Assembly (NCBI GenBank): GCA_031287135.1
Contig: JAITTK010000017.1
Span: forward strand, 1-9,381
Length of the DNA stretch: 9,381 nt
Reading direction: 5' to 3'
Origin: Candidatus Methanoplasma reticulitermitis
GTDB taxonomy: Archaea > Thermoplasmatota > Thermoplasmata > Methanomassiliicoccales > Methanomethylophilaceae
Part shown: piece by piece, positions 1 through 5,458 of the stretch
Layout of the letters: every line of letters starts with the position of its first letter
Numbering within the stretch: position 1 is the stretch's first letter
Position numbers and translations under genes: made by a program
The notes under the pieces: model-generated
Database searches by the model: none
Told to the model about the DNA's origin: nothing
Seen by the model: only the letters and a program-made list of their open reading frames with translations

Positions 1-160
1 CGAACAGATGCTCGGACGGCAGGCAGAACGTGTGACTCCTCCCGTGCCGATGCTTATCGGTGTGACGGTACGGCCCGTTGATTTTAGGCGGATCCGAATA
101 GGGCCTTCTTGATCGGAAATCGGTGTCGGTCTGCACAAAACATACCCCTATATGGTCCAA
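1..160. other. Left-edge sequence, no gene assigned
   Basis: Two frames stay open from the left edge. One is on the plus strand and ends in TGA at 110-112 (36 codons). The other is on the minus strand and runs off the edge, starting no earlier than the TAG at 148-150. Neither peptide shows a recognisable motif. Either could be the end of a gene lying outside the window. I see no RNA gene here. GC content drops sharply after about position 135, suggesting that the coding region, if any, ends there and the intergenic promoter region begins. Confidence 0.3.
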
Positions 161-190
161 ATAATCAATTAATATCACATTAATCATTAT
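161..190. repeat. AT-rich imperfect inverted repeat
   Basis: The left arm ATAATCAATTAAT (161-173) and right arm ATTAATCATTAT (179-190) are near-perfect reverse complements, with one mismatch and one extra base, separated by 5 nt. The right arm runs into a TATA-like stretch (186-195). The dyad symmetry and its position ahead of a small DNA-binding protein gene suggest a regulator site or overlapping divergent promoters. Function is inference only. Confidence 0.4.
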
Positions 191-210
191 ATATTTCAAT
201 TTCTGAAATT
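186..210 (+). promoter_or_regulatory. Candidate TATA box with downstream palindromic operator
   Basis: ATTATATATT at 186-195 resembles an archaeal TATA box and would place a transcription start near 215. Right after it, positions 198-210 form a perfect palindrome of 6-bp arms around one base (AATTTC-T-GAAATT). A palindrome between the TATA box and the start site is the classic place for an archaeal repressor to block polymerase recruitment. The winged-helix protein encoded downstream is an obvious candidate for autoregulation. A second, weaker TATA-like run lies at 264-270. Evidence is pattern only. Confidence 0.35.
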
Positions 211-280
211 CTGGATAAAGATTGATAAAGTATGAAGGTAACATCCCTTCGTAAAATCTCACCATAAAAACCACGACAGT

Positions 281-291
281 GGGGGGGGGGG
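281..291 (+). repeat. 11-nt homopolymeric G tract
   Basis: Eleven consecutive G residues lie 33 bp before the ATG of the winged-helix gene and just after a TATA-like run (264-270). No in-frame start codon precedes the tract after the TAA at 265-267, so it is probably upstream of the coding region rather than inside it. Tracts of this length are prone to slippage, in the cell and in sequencing. A length change would alter promoter or leader spacing. Confidence 0.8.
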
Positions 292-324
292 AATATTACG
301 GAATGTGATTTGAGACTTAGAGCC

Positions 325-585
325 ATGGCAAATCTTGAGGGAAGATACTGTCATGACATACTGCTGTCGCTGATGATTAATGGCCGACAGAAGAAAACAT
401 CTCTGCTGCGAGACATATCGAAATCATCAAGCATGTCCAAACGGGCTGATGAGTTGGAAAAAGAGGGACTTATCAGAATTATCCCGGACAACTTCGACAA
501 GAACTCCAAATGGGTCGAGTTGACGGAAAAGGGAAGAACGGTTGCGGAGTTTATCTTGGAAATAAACAAGACTCTGCAGAACTGA
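325..585 (+). CDS. Small winged helix-turn-helix transcriptional regulator
   Basis: This 86-residue protein is a single winged-helix domain with little else. The first helix spans about residues 5-18. The helix-turn-helix runs from about TSLLRDIS (27-34) to a recognition helix around SMSKRADELEKEGL (36-49). A beta-wing follows with charged loop residues (IRIIPDNFDKNSKWVEL, 50-66), then a C-terminal helix (68-85) likely used for dimerisation. The pattern resembles MarR/HxlR-like archaeal regulators, but I cannot assign a subfamily. I chose the ATG at 325; an in-frame TTG at 310 would add five residues, and neither has a strong ribosome binding site. The gene ends in TGA and converges on the deacetylase gene with 22 bp between them. 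The AT-rich upstream region with palindromes suggests autoregulation. Its targets are unknown. Confidence 0.8.
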   Translation: MANLEGRYCHDILLSLMINGRQKKTSLLRDISKSSSMSKRADELEKEGLIRIIPDNFDKNSKWVELTEKGRTVAEFILEINKTLQN

Positions 586-607
586 TCCGAAATCCACAGC
601 GAATGAG

Positions 608-1411
608 TCAATTCCCGGCATTCGGCAAATATTCGGCAGCCTCGGGCACGGACATCGGTTCGAATCCCATGCCGATTATGCCTTCCAGCACGGTTCGGAC
701 ATTCTCCGCATTCCGGGAGGCCTGATCGGGCGTCATCATTCCCCCGTCTCTCGATTCCGTCATGTGCCAGGTATGAGTGGCGAGAACGAAGACGCCTTCC
801 TCGACCTCTGATGCCATCTTCACATAGTCATCCGGTTTCCGCCTTCCTTCATGCATGGGCCACAGGTATGCGGCGATCTTTTTGCCGGAGCTGTCCGTGC
901 CCTCCGGCACCGGAATCTCCGTTATGCCGTTCGGAAGAACACGCGGCATGATCGATGCGTTCAGCGGAACATACACGGACGAATCATACTTTATGCCGAA
1001 TTCCGGGAGGATCCCAAGCACAGCATCGTTCATCTTCATGTACGGTGCGCGGAAGGCCGTCGGGTCCCTGCCTACCGTACTGCGGACGGAACCTACGGCC
1101 TTACTCATGCATTCGCGAATATCGCGGCCGCTCATGGATGTCATGTCCTCGTGATCGTAACCATGCACCCCCACCTCGTGCCGGGACAGTCCTCCTGCCG
1201 ATATCGTTTCCAGTGTCCTGCCCTCGGCGAAGAACGTTGCCCTCATGCCCGCATCGCTCAGTATCCCGAGCAGAACGTCCAGTCCGGCCCGGGCGGACCC
1301 GAACCTGGGAGAGGTGCCGGCACCTCTGTCGACCGACCCTGCCGGGATCTCCCCGGGCACCGGGGTGTTCACATCCCTGTCCAGGTCGACGGTGAAGCAG
1401 AACGCCCGCAT
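608..1411 (-). CDS. NodB-type polysaccharide deacetylase family protein
   Basis: The 267-residue product carries the motifs of carbohydrate esterase family 4 (NodB fold). They are FTVDLD near the N terminus (catalytic base and metal Asp, D9/D11), a metal-binding HGYDH (H83, H87), FRAPYM (R121), DSS (D143) and THTWHM near the C terminus (H213). Such enzymes remove N-acetyl or related acyl groups in a metal-dependent way. There is no signal peptide or membrane helix, so a cytosolic role is expected, unlike most cell-wall deacetylases. The ATG lies one base after the TAA of AMP phosphorylase, with AAGG as a possible ribosome binding site, so the two are co-transcribed and probably translationally coupled. 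The substrate is unknown. The operon context of nucleotide breakdown hints at a sugar- or nucleotide-linked substrate, but that is inference. The gene ends in TGA. Confidence 0.85.
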   Translation of the reverse strand: MRAFCFTVDLDRDVNTPVPGEIPAGSVDRGAGTSPRFGSARAGLDVLLGILSDAGMRATFFAEGRTLETISAGGLSRHEVGVHGYDHEDMTSMSGRDIRECMSKAVGSVRSTVGRDPTAFRAPYMKMNDAVLGILPEFGIKYDSSVYVPLNASIMPRVLPNGITEIPVPEGTDSSGKKIAAYLWPMHEGRRKPDDYVKMASEVEEGVFVLATHTWHMTESRDGGMMTPDQASRNAENVRTVLEGIIGMGFEPMSVPEAAEYLPNAGN

Positions 1412-1412
1412 C

Positions 1413-2918
1413 TTACCTTGTCCTCGGGGCGGTAACTCTCTTGAGGAGCATCCCCTCTATCTCGTACGGTTTGTATTTGGCGGCCAGCTCTTTCGCCCGG
1501 TCGACCTTGGCCTCGTTGTCCCCGTATATCTCGAACAGCACGTCTCCTTTCTCCACCCTCTGCCCCTTCTTCTTCATCAGGATTATGCCGGCACCTTTAT
1601 CGGACGGGGAGCCCGCCGCTTTGGCGATCGATACCAGGTCCTTGTTGGATATCGCATGTACATATCCCGATTTCGAGGATATGACCTCGGTCACATACGC
1701 CCCGGGGACCAGGTCGCTTGATTTTATGTCGCGGTTCCCGCCCTGTGCGGCTACTATCTCTCTGAATTTTTTCATTGCCGCGCCGGAATCGAGCAACTCC
1801 CTGGCCTTCTCGCCTCCGTTGGCCACGCCTCCCATCTCCAGTATTATGCCGGCGATGTCGCACGCCTTCTCGATGACGCTGGCCGGATGTTTTTCCCCTT
1901 CCAGGATGCGTATGCATTCCCTCGCCTCGAGCTTGGGGCCTATGGCGCTTCCCACCGGCTGATCGGCATAGGTTATAGCGCACTCTATGTGTATGCCCAG
2001 CTTCTCACCCAGGTCCATGAAGTCCCTGGCATATGTTCTTGCCACCTCTATCGTCGGGACCTTCGTCCCGGAACCCGTCGGTATATCCATGACGAGGTGC
2101 GTCGCCCCTATGGCCAGTTTCTTGCTCAGGATGGATGCCAGCATCTGTGCGCGCGGATTTATCCCGAGCGGGTGCTCCACCTTTATCACCAGGTCATCCA
2201 CCGGCGCGAGGTTCATCGCCCCTCCCCATGCCAGGACCCCCCCGACCTTCTCCGAGATCCTCTTGAGAGTCTCCGCGTCCATCTCCACATCACAGAATGT
2301 TTCAACGAAATCCGATGTCCCGCATGCACTGCTTATTGCTCTGGACGATGTCTTCGGCAGCATGAACCCCGCCGCCGCCACTATGGACACGACTATAGGG
2401 GTTATCTTGTTCCCGGGGACCCCGCCCATGCTGTGGAAGTCGTATACGGGGGAACGGTCGAAAACGACCCGGTCCCCGGTGTCGACCATCGCTTCCGTGA
2501 ACGCCGCTATCTCATCTATATCCATGCAGTTTATGTAAAGTGCGGTGAGCCACGCCGATATCTCTATCTTGGACAGCCGGTTCTCGAGTATGTCCGTGAC
2601 TATTGCGGATATCTCTTCCTTCGACAGCTTCTCATTGTCCATCTTCTTCCTTATATTCCTGACGGATTCCGGGCTGCTGGCATATACGATGTTGAGTTCA
2701 TCCCCGTCTGATGCCTTGATCTTGTCCTTCAGATTACTGGAGAGTATGGCCTCTCCGGGGCAGACGAAATCGGACACGTTGAGGAGTGCCGTGGTCGATC
2801 CTTTGCCTTCCACCCTCACCCTGTCGTTGTCCTTACCCCCAATCTTCAGTGCGTCCTCGTTGTTTATGAGGACCGCCGGCTCGGTGCTTATGTCCAGAAA
2901 CTTCACTTTTATGTTCAT
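1413..2918 (-). CDS. deoA: AMP phosphorylase (archaeal, thymidine phosphorylase family)
   Basis: This enzyme catalyses AMP (also CMP or UMP in characterised homologues) plus phosphate to free base plus ribose-1,5-bisphosphate, the entry step of the archaeal AMP pathway. The length of 501 residues matches the archaeal AMP phosphorylases (about 503) rather than bacterial thymidine phosphorylase (about 440). The extra length is the archaeal N-terminal domain (about 1-85). Visible motifs are the phosphate-binding FHSMGGVPGNK (161-171) and KTSSRAISSACGTSD (189-203), both typical of the family, and a C-terminal barrel-sandwich-like domain (about 410-501, with GYVHAI and GAGIILMKKKG). I chose the ATG at 2918, which overlaps the RuBisCO stop as ATGA and has GGGGATT just upstream. 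A GTG at 2930 is in frame but would add only four residues. The gene ends in TAA, one base before the deacetylase. Confidence 0.95.
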   Translation of the reverse strand: MNIKVKFLDISTEPAVLINNEDALKIGGKDNDRVRVEGKGSTTALLNVSDFVCPGEAILSSNLKDKIKASDGDELNIVYASSPESVRNIRKKMDNEKLSKEEISAIVTDILENRLSKIEISAWLTALYINCMDIDEIAAFTEAMVDTGDRVVFDRSPVYDFHSMGGVPGNKITPIVVSIVAAAGFMLPKTSSRAISSACGTSDFVETFCDVEMDAETLKRISEKVGGVLAWGGAMNLAPVDDLVIKVEHPLGINPRAQMLASILSKKLAIGATHLVMDIPTGSGTKVPTIEVARTYARDFMDLGEKLGIHIECAITYADQPVGSAIGPKLEARECIRILEGEKHPASVIEKACDIAGIILEMGGVANGGEKARELLDSGAAMKKFREIVAAQGGNRDIKSSDLVPGAYVTEVISSKSGYVHAISNKDLVSIAKAAGSPSDKGAGIILMKKKGQRVEKGDVLFEIYGDNEAKVDRAKELAAKYKPYEIEGMLLKRVTAPRTR

Positions 2919-4153
2919 TTGAATCCCCACGTGTCGAGGGCCTCTTTAAGCTCGGGATGGGTCTCGGCATAGACCTTAACATCGATGCCCTCGAAAACCG
3001 CATCCACCGCCTGGGACATGCCCATCGCTCCCTTCCTGACCCCTCCCGGGTGTCCGGCGACGCCGCCGCCGGCCTGTATCTGCACATTGAACCCCGATGT
3101 CCGCACCATCCTTGCCACCATCCCGGGATACACCCCGCCGGAGCAAACGGGCATCACGGTCCGATACGGGCTGTCCTTCGTCAGACACGCATCCAGATTC
3201 TCATGGTCCCCTTTGACGTTCCCGGCCATCTTCCCCGCCCCCAGGGTGCCTATGTGCAAAGCATCCCCTCCGCACATCCTGACCAGCTTGGTCACCGGGA
3301 GCATGGATATGCCGTGGAGCGGGTCTTTCGTGAACGCCCCGTGCATTGTGCGGTGCACATGTACGGGGATCTTTATCTTCGGATCCTCGGACAGTGCCTG
3401 GACCGCCGCGAATCCGCATGTTATCACATCCACCATGATCTGCCTGGCACCCCACGACTGAACATCCTCTGCCAGCTGCACGATCCTGTCCCCGTTGGTG
3501 CTGACGTTCACCGCATGGACCATCTCATGACCTTCTTCGGACAGCCTGTCGAGGGATTCGGCCACGGCCTTCGTCCTGTCCTCGATCGGACAGAACGCCT
3601 GATCCACCAGGGTCTCGTCGTCCTTGCTGTTCGTCAGCCCTCCGCTCCCCGCCTCGTACACATATCTCGCGGTGTCCTTCGGAGAGAGTCCGATCTTGGG
3701 TTTGACTATGGTGCCGACAAGGGGCTTTTCCGGACGGTTCAGTATTTTCCGGAGTCCGTCCGCGCCGAATTTGGGCCCCTTGTACTTCTTCCGTATGCCT
3801 GACGGGAATTCCACATCCTCCAGCCTGACCCCGCGCAGCGACTCCAGGCCGAACAGGTTGCCGGCTATGACGCTGAGTATCTGCGGTATCCCGCCGACCT
3901 CTATGCTGAAATCCTCCTCCGGGAACGCCAGGACGACGTTGTCCCCTTCGATGCCGATGATTTTCGCACCGTATTCCGCGAATATCCTTTCATCCAGAGT
4001 CGATATCCCCGTCCACGTTCCGGTCGACTGCTCGGCCGCCAGTGCTTCTGCCGCTTTCTCGATCGGGAGGTCCGTGGTGACACGGTATCTGCATATCACG
4101 TGCGCATCGCGGTCTATATCCTCTCCCAAATGCATATACGAATAAGATCTCAT
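2915..4153 (-). CDS. rbcL: Form III ribulose-1,5-bisphosphate carboxylase/oxygenase
   Basis: The 412-residue large subunit carboxylates ribulose-1,5-bisphosphate to two 3-phosphoglycerates; no small subunit is expected. Catalytic residues can be aligned by motif to spinach numbering: E41 (E60), T46-W47 (T65-W66), N99 (N123), K151 and K153 in VKPKIGLS (K175, K177), carbamylated K177 with D179/E180 in SKDDE (K201, D203, E204), H267-R268 (H294-R295), H300 (H327), loop-6 K308 in GAGKM (K334), S338-G339-G340 (S379) and G362-G364 (G403-G404). All key residues are present, so it should be a true RuBisCO rather than a form IV protein. There are two oddities. The usual D-F/L-x-K-D-D-E is TNSKDDE, and the segment from loop-6 Lys to SGG is about 15 residues shorter than in Thermococcus or Methanocaldococcus enzymes. 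It overlaps both neighbouring genes by ATGA, indicating translational coupling. Confidence 0.96.
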   Translation of the reverse strand: MRSYSYMHLGEDIDRDAHVICRYRVTTDLPIEKAAEALAAEQSTGTWTGISTLDERIFAEYGAKIIGIEGDNVVLAFPEEDFSIEVGGIPQILSVIAGNLFGLESLRGVRLEDVEFPSGIRKKYKGPKFGADGLRKILNRPEKPLVGTIVKPKIGLSPKDTARYVYEAGSGGLTNSKDDETLVDQAFCPIEDRTKAVAESLDRLSEEGHEMVHAVNVSTNGDRIVQLAEDVQSWGARQIMVDVITCGFAAVQALSEDPKIKIPVHVHRTMHGAFTKDPLHGISMLPVTKLVRMCGGDALHIGTLGAGKMAGNVKGDHENLDACLTKDSPYRTVMPVCSGGVYPGMVARMVRTSGFNVQIQAGGGVAGHPGGVRKGAMGMSQAVDAVFEGIDVKVYAETHPELKEALDTWGFK

Positions 4154-5094
4154 GGATTATCCCTCATCTTGAAAATGTCCTCTCCCAGCTGCCTTACCAT
4201 AACATCGTATACCGATCCGGGCGAAAGTATCCCCAACTCGGTTATTATCGAGTTGATGTATTTCGCCGGCGTCACATCGAACACGGGATTGTATATCCTG
4301 ACATTCTCGGGGAGAGACCCTTTTTCCGCGACCTCGCCGCAGTCCCTCTCTTCGATGGCGACCGTGTCCCCGAACATTGTCAGCGGAGAGAACTTGTATG
4401 TCTCTGTGCAGACATTGAACGGTACCCCCGCCTCGTCAGCCGCGAGTGCCAACTGGGAGGTGCCTATCTTGTTTATTAGTTCCCCGTTCGATGTCACGGT
4501 GTCGGCACCGACGAATACCCTGTCGGTCTTCCTCATGACGGAGCGCACTGCGCTGTCTACGATCAGCGTCACGTCGATGCCCGCCTCGGAGAGTTCTCTG
4601 ACGGTCAGCAGCCCCTGCCTCCAGGGACGGGATTCGGTCGCGTATACCTTGATGTCCTTGCCTTGGGCATGGGCCTTCTTTATGACACCGAGAGCGGCGG
4701 TGCTGTTGCAGTGGGTGAGCAGGACATCCCCGTCGCTGATCCTCCTCGCTCCGATCCTGGCTATGAACTCCACGGCCTTGGACGATGTTTCCACGAAAAG
4801 TCTTGCGTTGCATATCACAGACTCTTTGGCTTCCTCCAGCGATGAAGCGTTGCAGACATCCTTCGTGCATGCCTGTACCCCGTTCCACAGCGATACCGCG
4901 GTCGGTCTGGATTCCAGCAGTATGCCCCTTGCCGTCTCGAGGTCTTTTCTGAACTCTTCCAACGACCCGCCTTTGTAGGTCTCAGCGAACTCTCCGGCCG
5001 CTGAAGCCCCGGCACGGGCTATCCTGCCCGCACCCCTTATCTTCATATCCTTTATCTCGGACGCCGTATCCCTGACTGTATCGAACACAGACAC
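4150..5094 (-). CDS. Ribose-1,5-bisphosphate isomerase
   Basis: This enzyme converts ribose-1,5-bisphosphate from AMP phosphorylase into ribulose-1,5-bisphosphate for RuBisCO. The product (about 314 residues; the characterised Thermococcus enzyme has 322) belongs to the eIF2B alpha/MTNA isomerase superfamily. Signature segments are MKIRGAG near residue 20, SRPTAVSLWN (62-71), the catalytic cysteine in THCNS (C129), and the catalytic aspartate in GADTV (D198), followed by NGELINKIGT. FDVTPAKYI near the C terminus is also typical. In the Thermococcus enzyme AMP is an activator, so AMP would both feed and switch on the pathway. The start is uncertain: GTG at 5094 is preferred, TTG at 5097 or GTG at 5088 are possible, and an AGGA lies 7 nt upstream of 5094. 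It is the first gene of the operon and overlaps rbcL by ATGA. Confidence 0.95.
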   Translation of the reverse strand: MSVFDTVRDTASEIKDMKIRGAGRIARAGASAAGEFAETYKGGSLEEFRKDLETARGILLESRPTAVSLWNGVQACTKDVCNASSLEEAKESVICNARLFVETSSKAVEFIARIGARRISDGDVLLTHCNSTAALGVIKKAHAQGKDIKVYATESRPWRQGLLTVRELSEAGIDVTLIVDSAVRSVMRKTDRVFVGADTVTSNGELINKIGTSQLALAADEAGVPFNVCTETYKFSPLTMFGDTVAIEERDCGEVAEKGSLPENVRIYNPVFDVTPAKYINSIITELGILSPGSVYDVMVRQLGEDIFKMRDNP

Positions 5095-5361
5095 CAAAGC
5101 GTCCTGCGAGATTTAATAAGTATGTGCATCTGACACTGGTACTTTCAGATCCTTGGCCCTGCCTTGCCGCAAAGGGGACGGATGGCAGCTGCGACGGGAC
5201 ATCCGAAATACCCGGTTCGACTCGAGGAACAGCGGATGAAGGATCCCGTGTTCCGGAATCGGATGCTTGTACGGCGCATGATATCTCATTCGGCTTTTCG
5301 GAAATGGCGGCCACAGCCTCCGCATATGAAGATGCGAGCGAAACCGCCGATTCGTTTCGCC
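5095..5361 (-). other. Intergenic leader region ahead of the AMP-pathway operon
   Basis: About 265 bases separate the isomerase start from the distal TATA box. Open frames exist on both strands, the longest being 110 codons on the minus strand (from GTG at 5314) and about 62 codons on the plus strand (from ATG at 5182). None shows a recognisable domain, and the minus one overlaps the isomerase in another frame. If transcription starts after the distal TATA box, this would be an unusually long leader of about 245 nt for an archaeal mRNA. I see no convincing riboswitch or tRNA. Confidence 0.4.
5112..5119 (-). promoter_or_regulatory. Proximal TATA-like box of the AMP-pathway operon
   Basis: On the minus strand TTATTAAA lies 18 to 25 nt before the preferred isomerase GTG. 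Archaeal transcription normally starts about 25 bp after the TATA centre, here near 5088-5092. That would give a leaderless mRNA beginning at or next to the GTG codons at 5094 or 5088. It competes with the stronger-looking distal box at 5362-5373. Confidence 0.3.
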
Positions 5362-5373
5362 TTTATATAAAAT
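5362..5373 (-). promoter_or_regulatory. Distal TATA box, probably for the AMP-pathway operon
   Basis: TTTTATATAAAG on the minus strand is close to an ideal archaeal TATA element in otherwise GC-rich sequence. It would set a start near 5342, upstream of the isomerase operon. The element is nearly symmetric, but in the plus direction it would fire into the terminator hairpin and then antisense to the surface-protein gene, where I find no gene. The minus direction is therefore preferred. Confidence 0.5.
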
Positions 5374-5382
5374 AAATTTAGC

Positions 5383-5426
5383 GGTCTCTGCCCCTCTCCC
5401 GTGTATCCGGATGGGGGCAGGAGACC
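5383..5426 (-). terminator. Hairpin terminator of the surface-protein gene
   Basis: The arms GGTCTCTGCCCC (5383-5394) and GGGGCAGGAGACC (5414-5426) pair over 12 bp with a single bulged base. The loop is about 19 nt and contains a TCCGGA palindrome. On the minus strand the stem begins about 33 nt after the TGA of the surface-protein gene and is followed by GCTAAATTTATTTTAT, a T-rich run suitable for archaeal termination. It also insulates the downstream operon promoter. Confidence 0.65.
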
Positions 5427-5458
5427 TTATTAATGAAATCGTTTGAAATCGCCTCGGC

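Noticed and set aside
2919..2930. GTG at 2930 as the AMP phosphorylase start
   Set aside because: It would overlap rbcL by 16 nt. The ATG at 2918 gives an ATGA junction like the one between the isomerase and rbcL, with a purine-rich site just upstream and an N terminus like those of known homologues.
5208..5226. T-loop-like GGTTCGACTC that could belong to a tRNA
   Set aside because: The flanking bases do not form a T stem, and no matching acceptor, D or anticodon arms can be found on either strand.
4982..5314. 110-codon minus-strand frame from the leader into the isomerase gene
   Set aside because: It overlaps the well-supported isomerase start in another frame, and its translation has no domain-like pattern.
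5182..5370. Basic 62-codon plus-strand frame in the operon leader, with AAGGGG before its ATG
   Set aside because: The spacing of the ribosome binding site is acceptable, but the translation has no recognisable motif and the frame ends inside the distal TATA box. Without conservation data it cannot be called a gene.
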